From Muscardinus avellanarius (Eukaryota; Chordata; Mammalia; Rodentia; Gliridae): a DNA stretch of 64,000 bases. A program made the translations under genes and the position numbers. The stretch spans positions 126,168,895 through 126,232,894 of the forward strand of contig OY726557.1 of assembly GCA_963383645.1 (NCBI GenBank), read 5' to 3'. This document shows positions 22,994 to 33,539 of this stretch, one piece after another. Numbering within the stretch: position 1 is the first letter of the stretch; the number at the start of each line of letters is the position of its first letter. The notes under the pieces are model-generated. The model was not told where the DNA came from and made no database searches. It saw nothing but the letters and a program-made list of their open reading frames with translations.

Positions 22994-25900
22994 AGGAGGG
23001 AGGGAGGGAGAGAGGGAGGGAGGGAGGAAGGAAGGAAGGAAGGAAGGAAGGAAGGAAGGAAGGAAGGAAGGAAGGAAGGAAGGAAATAACTGCTTTCACA
23101 TTCACAAGTGGGGGGGAAACCAAGAGCTAAGCTCCAGGTGTTTACAAGGAGACATATCATGTTCAAGTGGTATCTTTGTGCTAGTAGTCTTCAGACCCAC
23201 AGGCACCAGTTCTTCTTCCTGCAGTCAGTGAACTGAAGAACTTGAGAACATTTCCTCCATGGTTAGGGAGGGCAAGGAAAGGAGGGAGAAAGAAAATAAA
23301 AAAAATAGTGTCCGTTTTAAAATAAGCCACCTGCTGGCTGAGCAGCAAGGTTCATACTCAAAGCATAAAATGGACCCCCATTCCATAACAAGTTCCATTT
23401 TCTCTGGAAGGCAAATGGCAATGTTTATCATAATTATGTTTATCATAAATATGTTTATTGTACTCAGCAGTTCTGCTGGCATGAAGTTATCTTACAGATA
23501 TATTCATGCACTAATGAAACTATAAGGACCTTTCATATGGTCATGAGTAATGTTTAGTATTATTTATTGTAGCAAATAATATCAAAAAGTACACATAACT
23601 TATATGTTGATAAGGAAGGAACTGGTTAATTAAAGCATGTTCTGTTAGGGAATATTAGGTAGCTAGTATGCCTTGCTCAAAAAATTCAAAGTGCAGTCAT
23701 CGGGTAGGGTACAGTCATCACTGAGTATTCTGTGTGGGGTCTGGCACCAGAATCCGTATGAATACTGAGATCCATGAATACTCAAGCCTCTTTTATACAA
23801 CGGCATAGTATTTGCATATAACACATCCTCCAGTATGCTTTAGGTCATATCTAGGTTATTTATAATACATAACATAAATGCTACATAAAGTTGTTACACT
23901 ATACTGTCTGGAAATACAGTAAAAAAAAAAAAAAAGTCTGCATGAGTTTGGCACAGAGGCAATTTTTTTCTGAATATTTTCATATTTTCAATGCACAGTG
24001 GGTTGAATTCCAGATATAGAATTCAGAGGTACAGAGGGCCAACTGTACTACCAATTATGGAAAGGGGGCCAAAGATACACATATGTATTTATATTTGCTT
24101 GAATATACTTAAAATCAATCTGAACTACACATGTGCATGTGTATGAGTGTGCATGGATATGCATTCAGGGTGAGTACTTGGACTTTTAATGAAACTGGAG
24201 CTAGTTCATTATTAGGTGGTACTCAACACATTAACTACTGAACCCAGATTATTCTTATGGCTGAAAATGATGACAAGATGTTTTCATTTTTCTGAACATA
24301 TTTATGAGGCTTATCGTAATTCCCTCTAGCAGTAGGAAAACTAGGTTTAGAAAGCAGATCTGAATGGACTGCAGAGCAAAATAATAACATTTTCTGTTCA
24401 CACTTTTTAAGTCTTGTGCTGACCTACTAAATATAAACAAGATCTAAGTACTTCCCTGATTAAAATTCTTCAATGGATTTTCATTGTTTGGAGGATAAGC
24501 CCTCTATCAAGTTCTTTGGCCTGTGAGGATTTAGGAGATGAACCTCTCCCCACCTACCTAGAAGCCATCTCATAGCAAGACCCATTCCATTCTCTGTGCT
24601 CCAGGTACATTTGCATTTCTGTAGCTCCAGACAAGCTTCTTTGCATATGCTGTTCCCTCAGGCAGAAATGCTCTTCACTCTGCTCAGAGCAAACCACCTA
24701 TTTTCCTGGATGACTTATAATCAGGCCTCGGCTTACATCCCACTTCCCAAGGAAGATTTTTTTGGCTTTCTAAACTGTTATTTCCTCTCAAGTGCTCTCA
24801 TCAGATGCTGAATAATTCCTTGATATCACTTAATAAAATTGTACTTAATTATTTTTTGTTTGCTTAATGTCTGTCTCCCCCAGACATTTAAAGAAACAGC
24901 ATGTGTCTTGCTTATTTTTGCATTCTACCATAGACCAATGCCCAGAATGAGAAACACTCAAAAAACAAAATCATTCATTCCCCTGAAATAAGAGTAAAGG
25001 AGAAGTGTACTCACACTCACCACTTAAATTCACATTGAATGGATAAGTGGATAAACTCTAGAGCCATGCATAGACAATAGATTTATCATTAGATCACTAG
25101 CAACACTTAGGGGTATAGTTTGACCTAACAGAGAAGATGGAATTTAGAATGAAGAGATACCACAAGGCATTCTCAAAATTGTATGCAAATCAACCACACC
25201 CAAGGCCTCTTGGGTTCCACATACATTCTGATTCCAAAGCCTTGGAATGTCTGAGATGATGGTTGAAATAATCTACCCCCTGTCTCCTCCATCACCATCA
25301 CTTAGACCTTACATCTAAATTACTCCTGGGCTCTAATGTCCTCTACCTGCCCTGCATCTCTTGTCCCCTTACTTCTTAGTCACAGGGACTACTGGATTGC
25401 CTTTTAGCTCAGTTATTCCCTGAAAAGAGACAAAGGTCAAACCAAACCAGATGAGGCCATCAGCAGAGGGTATAATTTCAGTCTGCTCTAAACATGCCTC
25501 CTAAATTAGTTTTGTCCAAGCACCTCCCCCAACACACTGTAAATCCAACCTACATCTCAAGAACCAACCCAACCTGACTAAAATAATCTCTATTTTGTCA
25601 GCCCAGAGTATTGCTATACTCAAGCTCCAGCATATGATTTGATTGACTGTATATTTTGACTTTCCCTAATTATTTCATATGGGTCTATCTTGTCTTCAAA
25701 TATAAGTAGACACTATCCAGGTTACAGAGATTATGTCTTATTATTTTTAATCTACCTTACGTTAATTCACAAAGCTAAGGTAACCAGGAATTTAACAAGT
25801 AACAACCAATGGAGAAATGGGAAGGATAGTAGTACACAACACTAAAGTTTCTTTCTAATGATGTAATCTCATTTTCCTGTGGCCCAGATTTTGAATGCCT

Positions 25901-26299
25901 CCTTTTCTCTCTCCTCTCAGTTCTGGGACTCCAGTGTAACCGCTGTTTCTTTCCACAAAAGTGTATGACTGACCAAGAGACTTGTGTTGCAAAAGATGGC
26001 GAGACATGTGCAACCATATCTTACTTCAAGGGTATGTGGGGCTGATGCAGATCCCAAAATCCACTGCTCTTGGCCAGGTGTGGTGGCACACACCTCTAAT
26101 ACAAGTATTTGGGAGGCTTAGACAGGAGAATTACAGGTTCAAAGATAGCCTCAGTAACTTAATGATACTCTCAGCAACCTAGTGAGATCCTGTTACAAAA
26201 CAAAAAATTTACAGAAGAGATGGGGTTGTAGGTAGGAGGTAGAATGACCCTAGATGAAATCTCCAGTACCACACACAAATGAATGAATGAATGAATGAA

Positions 26300-26334
<35 letters not shown>

Positions 26335-26935
26335 CTTTACATCCTTTAGACCACCTGTGGGGCGAGACAAGAAATAAATGGTATATGGGGCAGCATGGAG
26401 CACAGAAGTTCTTTGGAACTTCTCACTGAGGAGTTTGGTGTCCACAAGAGTATGGTCCCACCAGTGTGTGAGCATAACCCCAAGGAGCCAGGGAAAGGGA
26501 CCCACTAGTGTAATGTGCTTTTCTTCTTGGTAGTAAGTTTCAGGAAGTTGTTAGCAAGATAATCTCCTCCAGTTGGGCGTGTGGCGCACATTTGTAATCC
26601 CAGCATTTGGGAGGCTAAGACAGGATTATCATGGTTTGCAGTCATCCTTAGCTACTTAGTGAGGCCCTTTGCAACTCAGTAAGACCTTGTTTGAAAATAA
26701 AAAATAAAAAATAGGGCTGGGGGTATAGCTCAGAGGTAGAATGCCCCTGATCCCATCCCCATTCAAAATAGATAATTTCCTCCAGCACTTACAAGAGGCT
26801 TCTATATTTTTAGGAGACAGACATCTATATTCATCTCTAATGTGTAAACATATGTGCCATGAGGAGATGTACACCGATAAAGATATGTTGAAAAAAACAA
26901 TATGCTGTAAGGAAAACTTATGTAACACCTTCTAG
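20475..26935 (+). CDS. PATE4: PATE4-like secreted three-finger (Ly6/uPAR) protein, 3 coding exons
   Basis: Spliced CDS join(20475-20523, 25921-26031, 26814-26935), 282 nt, 93 residues plus stop. Both introns are GT-AG and phase 1, the usual arrangement for Ly6/uPAR genes. Residues 1-19 form a hydrophobic signal peptide; the mature chain probably starts at LQC (20-22). It has ten cysteines in the three-finger spacing and ends with the LU-domain hallmark CCxxxxCN (CCKENLCNTF). The segment GDRHLYSSLMC matches what I recall of PATE4 and its mouse orthologue Svs7. Known of the family: small secreted prostate, seminal vesicle and epididymis proteins that bind sperm or modulate nicotinic receptors and calcium uptake. 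The position upstream of HYLS1 agrees with the human order PATE1-2-3-4, HYLS1. Assignment to PATE4 rather than another PATE paralogue is inference; family membership is strong. Confidence 0.8.
20530..21280 (+). other. PATE4 intron 1, 5' part
   Basis: Intron 1 spans 20524-25920. This part is unique-looking sequence with a short AT run at 20632-20648. Confidence 0.6.
21286..21438 (-). mobile_element. B1-dID SINE (diverged)
   Basis: Starts caaacccaggggcattc and ends tctcccatgtactagc. attgacaa occurs on both sides. Confidence 0.7.
21476..21634 (+). mobile_element. B1-dID SINE, internally shortened
   Basis: B1 start attagccagttgtcgtggc, ID end gttcaatcaccagtaaaac, then a (CA)n tail. Confidence 0.7.
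21725..21841 (+). mobile_element. B1 half of an old SINE
   Basis: The ctagatctggtagcctgcacc..gagaccctgttttaaaa stretch has no ID half; another SINE follows at once. Confidence 0.6.
21845..22076 (+). mobile_element. B1-dID SINE with long A-tail
   Basis: gctgggcatgctggtgcac start; the tail is a ~25-bp uninterrupted A-run. Confidence 0.85.
22479..22889 (+). mobile_element. B1-dID SINE split by an antisense SINE
   Basis: Left half 22479-22595, right half 22823-22889. The tail has become the microsatellite that follows. Confidence 0.8.
22596..22813 (-). mobile_element. B1-dID SINE nested with TSD
   Basis: The duplication TAAGACCCT lies at 22587-22595 and 22814-22822. Confidence 0.85.
22889..23088. 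repeat. (GA)n, (GGGA)n, (GGAA)n purine microsatellite
   Basis: About 200 bp of pure-purine tract on the plus strand, grown from a SINE tail. Open reading frames through it are artefacts. Confidence 0.95.
23465..23680 (+). mobile_element. old L1M-like fragment
   Basis: Reads acagatatattcatgc..tttattgtagcaaataat..ggaactggttaattaaa, the pattern of L1M ORF2 C termini. Confidence 0.45.
23711..24050 (-). mobile_element. Tigger/MER2-type DNA transposon fossil
   Basis: The right end aggtacagagggccaactgta and the interior (ggcatagtatttgcatataac..catcctccagtatgctttagg) match the well-known non-autonomous mariner/Tigger pattern. Old, no ORF. Confidence 0.6.
24455..24910 (+). mobile_element. L2 LINE 3' end
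   Basis: Contains attaaaattcttcaatggattttc, catatgctgttccctcaggcagaaatgctcttcactc and tgtctgtctcccccagacatt in consensus order. Confidence 0.75.
24911..25900 (+). other. PATE4 intron 1, 3' part
   Basis: No further repeat or exon was recognised before the pyrimidine tract at 25900-25920. Confidence 0.5.
25921..26031 (+). CDS. PATE4: PATE4 exon 2: first half of LU domain
   Basis: The acceptor is a pyrimidine-rich tract ending ctcctctcag at 25920 and the donor is AAGG|GTATGTG at 26031/26032. The exon is 111 nt (37 codons), in phase 1 at both ends. It contributes five cysteines (LQC, RC, KC, TC, TC). Confidence 0.8.
26072..26335 (+). mobile_element. B1-dID SINE plus (GAAT)n/(AAAT)n tail in PATE4 intron 2
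   Basis: SINE 26072-26277; the tail has become GAAT then AAAT repeats (26278-26335). Confidence 0.82.
26573..26769 (+). mobile_element. B1-dID SINE next to PATE4 exon 3
   Basis: A 16-bp duplication (one mismatch) AGATAATYTCCTCCAG at 26557-26572 and 26770-26785. Its right edge is 44 bp from the exon 3 acceptor. Confidence 0.88.
26814..26935 (+). CDS. PATE4: PATE4 exon 3: second half of LU domain and stop
   Basis: The acceptor is tatatttttag at 26813. The exon supplies the last five cysteines and the terminal CCxxxxCN motif, with TAG at 26933-26935. The downstream polyadenylation site was not fixed. Confidence 0.8.
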
Positions 26936-27129
26936 ATGGAAGACAGTCATCTGGTCAAAACTCAGAATCAAATATTATCCAACACAAGTGGTCTTCTTTC
27001 CTACATTGGCCTAAGACTTCTGAGAGAGCTTCCCCAGTACCACCCTGAGACTCTTCTAGTCATGAAAACTGAAAAAAGATTCCTCCATGAGCTATGCTTA
27101 CCCTTTTGTCTTTAATTCTTTTGATTTCT

Positions 27130-27565
27130 GATTTCTAGCCGTATAGGGCAAGAGGTATATTGAAGATGTGATTAAGACTCTTTAGATGGGAGGTTATTTT
27201 GTGTTATCTAGGTGGGTCTCAAATGCAATCCCAGATGCCCTTATAAATAGAAGGGAAGAAAAAGGACATTTGACTACAGAATAAGAACAGATAATGTGAT
27301 GATGGAAACAGGGATTGGAGTGTATGCTTTGAAGATGAAACAAGGGACCATGAGCCAAGAAATTTAAGAGGCTCTAGAAGCTAAAAAGGGTAAGGAAATA
27401 GACCACTTCTCAACACCTCCAGAAACCAGCCCAGTGAATACCTTGATTTGAGCCCTGTAAAATGTATTCTGACTTCTAATCTCCATGACTTTAATAAATT
27501 TTTGTTGCTATAAGCCATTAAGTTCATAGTGATTTATTATAGCCACAATGAGAAGCTACTACAAT
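27130..27565 (+). mobile_element. MLT1-like MaLR solo LTR
   Basis: Reads ccttataaatagaagg.., ..accatgagccaagaa.., ..cttctaatctccatgac, aataaatttttgttgctataagccatt and ends near gaagctactaca. The LTR promoter (TATAAAT) and poly(A) signal are visible; there is no internal viral coding sequence. Confidence 0.6.
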
Positions 27566-27770
27566 CCTAGTAAAATTCTAGGGAGTTGGTAATCACTGGT
27601 AATCCTGCCTTCCCAGGTGCAAGTCTAATATTCTCTGCTCAGGATCTAGTATTCTCTGTTTAGGATCTAGGGCAACCTGAAAGATGACAGAAATTCAGAG
27701 CAAGCACTGTGAATGAATGGAGAGTGATCTTTAGAGTTTATTTTTTTTGGGGGGGAGGGAACCTCAGCAA

Positions 27771-27866
27771 CTTAGGAAGATCCTGTTTCCAAATAAAAAA
27801 TAAAATGGGGCTGGAGTACAGCTCAGAGGTAGGACACATTTGGGTTCAATCCCCAATACTCAAAAA
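27771..27866 (+). mobile_element. 5'-truncated B1-dID SINE
   Basis: acctcagcaacttaggaag.. to ggttcaatccccaatact; the B1 front is missing. Confidence 0.7.
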
Positions 27867-28269
27867 GGTAATAATAAAAAGCAATTTATTATTTTTTTGT
27901 AACCATACATCACTTTGGAATACAAAACTTGAGAGGATATACAAGCACATATCATCCAATAAGCCCACATCCAATTCTCATCCCATTCCCTCCCCCTCCC
28001 TCAATCCCATGCTTAATTGATTATCTTTGATATAATTGTTTACGCACCTCATGAGCTTTAAAGAGATTCCATCCTCCCCCATCCCCTCCCCTCTGATTGT
28101 CACCTTAATTGCTTCTCAATAGGGCCCTTTCTACTATTCGACCTCTTCTTGTTACCCCTTTCCTCCTAGTTCTTGATAATTAGGGAAATATCTAGATTTA
28201 TTTTCTGTACTATTTCTCTGTGCATGCTGCATTGCAAGTTCAGATCCCACACTTGATGGCCCCAGTAGT

Positions 28270-28900
28270 GGCCTGGCCACCCGGAGGACTCTGATTCCGA
28301 CCTCACTGGCTCCAGCACCGACCTTGCCTCATGGGAGGCCCCGATCCTGGCCTTGCTGGCCCCCGCACCGAACTAACCCCTCGGCTGGCTCCTCTCCCAG
28401 CCTCAGAGGCCCCAGCACCAGCCTAGCCTAAGGCCAGGCTCCGATCCCAGCCTTGCTGAGCCTGGTACCGGCCTAACCCCTCAGTAGGTTCCTATCCTGG
28501 TCTCGCAAGTCCCAGCTCCGTCCTTGCCTCACAGCAGTTTCCAATCCTGGTCTCATTGGCCCCGGCACTGACCTCACCCCTTGGCAGGCTCCGATCTCGG
28601 CCTCGGAGGCCTCATCACCGGCCTTGCCTCATGGCAGGCTCTGATCCCGGCCTCGCTGACCCCGGCACTGGCCTAACCCCTCAGCAGGCTCCAATTCCAG
28701 CCTTGGAGCCTCAGCACCGACCTTGCTTCATGGCAGGCTCCGATCCTGGCCTCATTGGCCCCGGCACTGGCCTAACCTCTCGGCAGGCTCCAATACCAGC
28801 CTCAGAGGCCCCAGCACTGGCCTTGCCTCATGGCAGGCTCTGATCCTGGCCTCGCTGACCCCGGCACCAGCCTTACCCCTTGGCAGGCTCCAATCCGAGC
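28270..28900 (-). repeat. VNTR B of composite copy 3
   Basis: About twelve ~50-bp units. On the plus strand they read aggctccgatcctggcctcg.. and alternate between ccttgcctcatggc and cctaacccctcggc endings. Confidence 0.8.
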
Positions 28901-29524
28901 ACCCTCTTCACCTAGCAGGTTGTCCCATGTTCCCAAGGGTGTGTGGTAGGTAGTATTCTGCCTCTGAGGTAATTTCTTCAAAAGTTCCAGGGGTATTACG
29001 TCAGATATCTGCCTCCCCTGAGTACTTGCCGCTGCCAATGCAACTGCCTCCACCATTTCAAATCTTTCCCAAGCTCTTTTCCCATACTGCATAATGTCCA
29101 GTGTTCCTAAGCATGTGAGACAGTAGCATTCGACCTTTGGGGTAATTTCTTCAGAGGATCAGGGTGGGTTGGATCAGATGTCTGCCTCTTCCAAATCCAA
29201 GTCTCCACCGCCATCTCGCATCTGCTGCCGCCACCACCTTCCTCCTAGGTCTCCGCTAAACTCTCTCCTTATAGGTGATGTCCAGGATTCTTTATGGTGT
29301 AGAAAAGCAGCAGTCCTCCTTCGCGGGGAATTTTTCCAAAAGTTTCAGTTCTGATGGATATGTTTTGTCTGCATCTCCAATATTCTAGCTGCTGCAGGGG
29401 CCATCTTAACCCCTCTCAAATATTTTTTTTCTTTTTTTTTTTAAATAAGAGAAGAGAGTATGTGTGGTTTGGGGAGGATGTGGGATCAGGCACTCGTAGC
29501 GATGAAAAAAATTTTTTCTTTCTT

Positions 29525-29995
29525 TCAGGGTGGAAGGAGGGTCTCCTAAGGGTGCCCCACCCGCACCCGCTTACCCACCTGGGGTCGGGGCCAGGTAGCC
29601 CGGACCTCTGTGGCATTCCGGTTGGGGGAGGTCATCTAAGGGTGCCCCGCCAGTGCCTGCCCACTCTCCCAGGGTCGGGGCCATTCGCCCTTCCGGGTGG
29701 GGGGGACACCTAAGGGAGCCCCTCCCGTGCCCGCCCATACTCCCAGGGTCAGAGCCATGCTGCACGGACCACTGGGGCCTTCTGGGTGGGGGGGTCGCCT
29801 AAGGGAGCCCCTCCCGTGCCCGCCCACCCTCCCTGGTCGGGGCTATGTGGCTGGGACCACTGTGGACTTATGGGGGGTCGCCTAAGGGAGCCCCACCCGC
29901 GCCCGCCCACCCTCCCAGGGTCGGGGCCATGTGGCCCGGACCACAGGGGCCTTCCAGGTGTGTGTGTGGGGGGTCGCCTAAGGAAGCCTTGCCCA
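29525..29995 (-). repeat. repeat A of composite copy 3
   Basis: The ggtcggggcc landmark recurs at about 29582, 29672, 29746, 29833 and 29918, so units are 74-90 bp. Each carries cctaagggagcccc and cgcccaccctccc. Confidence 0.75.
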
Positions 29996-30186
29996 GATCT
30001 TTAGAATTTAAACATCCTAACATGCTGCAGTCAATCCTTTAAAAGTCAGTGAAGTAAATGGTGCTTCATCACTTTCAAATACAATCAAACATGCTGTCCT
30101 CATAGCTGAACCAATTTCTCCATTAGTTCATATAATCACTGAATTTGTTTTAATGATTTATGCCCCCCTTTTGTGTATGTGCATGT

Positions 30187-30346
30187 GGTACTGGGGATTG
30201 AACCCAGGGGTATTCCGTTCTGAGCTAAACCCACAATTCTTTATTTTGAAACAGGGCAAGTTACTGGGCACTGGACTCAAACCTGTGATCCTGTTGTCTT
30301 AGCCTTCCAAGTACTAGGATTACAGGAGTGTGCCACCACATCCTGC
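30187..30346 (-). mobile_element. B1-dID SINE (diverged)
   Basis: ggtactggggattgaaccc.. to ..gtgccaccacatcctgc. Confidence 0.78.
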
Positions 30347-30392
30347 TGATGTCCCTTTCTCAAAACACTCCTTACTTGGCTGCAATAACTGT

Positions 30393-30398
<6 letters not shown>

Positions 30399-30424
<26 letters not shown>

Positions 30425-30622
30425 GTACTGGGGGTAGAACCCAGAGGCTTTCTACCTCCGGACTATACTCCCAGACCTATTTTATATTTTATTTGGAAAC
30501 AGGGTCTCACTAAGTTGCTGAGAGTCTCACTAAGTAGCTGAGGCTGGCTTTGAACCTGTGTGATCCTCCTGTCTCAGCCTCCCAAGGGTGGGGATTACAA
30601 GCGTGCGCCACCACGCCCGGCA
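30399..30622 (-). mobile_element. B1-dID SINE with (TG)n tail and TSD
   Basis: actgtaccttt is repeated at 30388-30398 and 30625-30635. The TG tract at 30400-30423 is its converted tail. Confidence 0.87.
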
Positions 30623-30889
30623 TGACTGTACCTTTCTAATTCTCCTTTCACCTCTCTCAACATTCCTGAGGGTATCCATGAACATTGTTTTGGTTTGTCA
30701 TTGTGCTGTTGTTTTTATATTTTATCCTTTAATCTATGTAAGATCCATCTGAAATATGGTGTTAAAATCTAGCATTATTTTCCTCCACAGAGTGAATCAG
30801 ATTTTCTAACATCACCTACTATAAAATCTGTTCCCTACTGTTTTGTTGATACCATTTTTATCATATATTAAAAAAAATTCACTCTTCAA

Positions 30890-31086
30890 GCTGGACATGG
30901 TGGCGCACACTTGTAATCCCAGCATTTGGGAGGCTGAGACCAGAGGATGGCGGTTCGCGGACAGCCTCAGCTACTTAGTGAGGCCCTTTGCAGCTCAGTG
31001 AGATCCAGTTTCAAAAAATAGGGAAGGGAGTATAATTCAGATGTCGAATGCCCCTGGGTTCCATCCCCAGACCTGCCAAAAAAACC
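30890..31086 (+). mobile_element. B1-dID SINE with TSD
   Basis: aaaaaattcactctt flanks the element (30872-30886 and about 31087-31101). Confidence 0.87.
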
Positions 31087-31104
31087 AAAAAATTCACTCT
31101 TTAC

Positions 31105-32210
31105 TATATTACAACACTGTTACCAAACATGTAAGTTTTTCTACACCAATGAATTCTCCAACTGTCCAATGAACACTCACTGGACATCCTATAATTTAAC
31201 CCAACTGTGACATTAACTACCCAGAATCCCACAAGACTGACCATTCACTTCAGTTGCCAATCTAAAGTGGTTACATACAACTTCTATTCAAATGAGATAT
31301 TTCTAAATCTCCTTCCCCAGGTTCCACAGTTTTCTCAAATGGCTCTGAGAACCTTGGGAACAGTTTATTTACTATCATAAGTTTATCACAAAGAATATAT
31401 TAAAGGATAGAAATGAAAAGCCACTTGAAAAGGTTCATAAGACAAGCTTCTGTCCCTGTGGAGCGTGAGTGTTATTAGTTTTCTAGCACATGTGTGCATT
31501 CTTGTTCATTAGTTCAGTAGATCTCCAAACCTGTTTATGAATTTTAATGAACATTTTATTATGAAGTCATGATTGATCAAATAATTGGCTACTGATGATT
31601 AATCAATCCCCATCCCTCTCCCCTCTTCCCATATGTCAGGAGTGAGCTTAAAGTTCTAACCTTCTACTCACATGACTAGTTCCCCTGGAAATCACCCCTC
31701 ATTCTGTGATTATCTAGATAATTCCCTAAAATTACTAATATAAATACAAGTATAGTTGAAGGTTGTTACCAATAACAAAAAACAGAGTTGTTTTAGAAAC
31801 TGAGGACAAAAGACCAAGTATTACAACAGAAGATGCTCCTTTTACTATCTTTTCTTAGGAAAGCAGAACAATTTTAGGAGCTCCATGCCAGGAGATATTT
31901 GCAAAGACCAAAATGCATCTACTTCTCAACTTATGATGGGTTAACATCTCAATACACCCACTGCAAACTAAGATTATCATTAAGATGGAAATGCATTTAA
32001 GTTCCCTTCATGCCTAGTGTCTCTTTTTTGTCATACTAGTATCCTTTTCAGTTTTAGTGATTCCATTTTCTTTACTTGTGACAAGTGCATCTCCATTACT
32101 TGTAACAATTCTTTGCACTCTAAGTCCTCCCCAACAAAAAGACCTGACACTAATACTAAACAGACCTGATACTATAATACGTATATTACATCATTTCTAG
32201 CTTTATTTTT
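31105..32210. other. no gene seen; possible ancient LINE remnants
   Basis: AT-rich spacer. The stretch near 31480-31720 (gattgatcaaataattggctactgatgattaatcaat..) looks repetitive but could not be named. Confidence 0.35.
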
Positions 32211-32217
32211 TGTTTTT

Positions 32218-32369
32218 GGTACTGGACTCCGAACTATATCCCCAGCCATTTTTATATTTTATTTTGAATCAGAGTCTCACCAAATTGCTGAGGCTGGCCT
32301 CAAAACTGAGAGCCTCCTGTCTCAGCCTCTCATGTATAAGATTGCAGGTGTGCACCACCATACCTGGCT
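32218..32369 (-). mobile_element. B1-dID SINE
   Basis: ggtactggactccgaactatatc.. to ..ccaccatacctggct. Confidence 0.78.
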
Positions 32370-32560
32370 ATGTTTTAATCAATGAACTTCCAAATAATCC
32401 ATAAGTCAAAATAATTATAATTAAAATTATATTGAACTGAAGAGTCATATAAAACTTGTTATAATCTCAAGTCATGCAAAACTCAATAGTGATGGCCTCA
32501 AATGCATATAAAAGAAAATAAGAAAAACTGAAAAAGCAATGACTTTAAGGATCCATCTCA

Positions 32561-32790
32561 CCTTGGCATGCATGGTGGTAGGTACCTATAATCATAGCTA
32601 CTCGGGAAGCTGAGGAAGAAGGCTTACAAGTTCAAGGCCAGACTGGGTAATATAGCAAGACCATGTCTCCAAATTAAAAAAAAAAAAAAAAAAAAGTACT
32701 TAGAAGGGCTTAGGATACAGCTTAGTGGCAGAATACTTGCCTAGAACATGTGTGAGGCTCTGGCTTAAATCCTTAGCAGAATTACCCCCC
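32561..32790 (+). mobile_element. old B1-ID SINE, distinct subtype
   Basis: The B1 half has ctgggtaatatagcaagaccatgtctcc and the ID half gcttagtggcagaatacttgcctagaa, closer to a canonical ID body than to the common subtype here. Confidence 0.7.
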
Positions 32791-32819
32791 TGAAATCCAT
32801 CTTAACAAGTTTAAAAAAT

Positions 32820-32988
32820 AACATCTATAATTCCAGTACTTGGGAGACTGTGACAAGAGGATCACAGGTATAAGGCCAGCCTCCATAACTTAATAAGACC
32901 CTCAGAAACTTAATGAGACTTTTTTTTTTTTTTTTTTTTAATCTGGGGTCTTAGGTTGGAAGTAGAATGTCCCCTGGATTCAATCCCC

Positions 32989-33031
<43 letters not shown>
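32820..33031 (+). mobile_element. B1-dID SINE with T-rich insert and (CA)n tail
   Basis: A T-run at 32920-32939 sits where the A-rich linker should be. The tail is a CA microsatellite (32991-33031). Confidence 0.7.
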
Positions 33032-33035
<4 letters not shown>

Positions 33036-33264
33036 CAAATTAAGTAGAAAGTAGAAGAAAATAATAATACAAATTAATTTAAAAAGTGTTAAGTAGGCAA
33101 ATAAAATAGGAATAAATTTATTTTTCTTACAATTGTGAAACCTTAACAAAACTGAATTTGGTAATTTGTAAAGACAAACTTGACAAACCTCTAGTGAAAT
33201 TATTAAAGAAAAATAAGGTACAACTATAGAAAAATGAAGTAGCATCACTATAGATCTTTTGGAT

Positions 33265-33480
33265 ATTATAAGTGATAGCTTCCTGTAGCTGTGACAAAAT
33301 ACCTGAAATCAACAATGTACAAGGAGGCAAAGCTTGTTTTAGTTCAGGAAGTTTCAATCCATGGTTCCCTGGCCCATTGTTTGGGCCTGAGGTGAAGCAA
33401 CACATCATGGGGGGAGTGTGATAAGAAGCTGCTGGCCTCATCGTGGCTGGGCTGCAAAACATCTGTAAGTCATATGCTGT
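33265..33480 (-). mobile_element. MaLR (MST-like) LTR fragment
   Basis: The reverse-strand pattern tagctgtgacaaaatacc.., ..ttcaatccatggttccctgg.., gggcctgaggtgaagcaacacatcatgg is characteristic of MST/THE-type LTRs. Confidence 0.6.
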
Positions 33481-33539
33481 GGACAAGGGCCCAAGATTGA
33501 AACTGGCCAATCAATTTCCTTTTCCAGTGATCAGTATGG

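Larger units (their letters stand above)
27885..29995 (-). mobile_element. composite VNTR retroelement, copy 3, reverse orientation
   Basis: Read on the minus strand: repeat A (29995-29525, about five units of 74-90 bp), an A/T-rich link, the ~180-bp-unit region from gaggggttaagatggc (29418 down to about 28905), VNTR B (28900-28270) and the L1-like tail to a poly(A) at 27890. The middle region aligns closely with 4564-5080. A target-site duplication was not recognised. Confidence 0.78.

Noticed and set aside
22797..23231. 144-codon Arg/Glu-rich ORF
   Set aside because: It is a purine microsatellite grown from a SINE tail.
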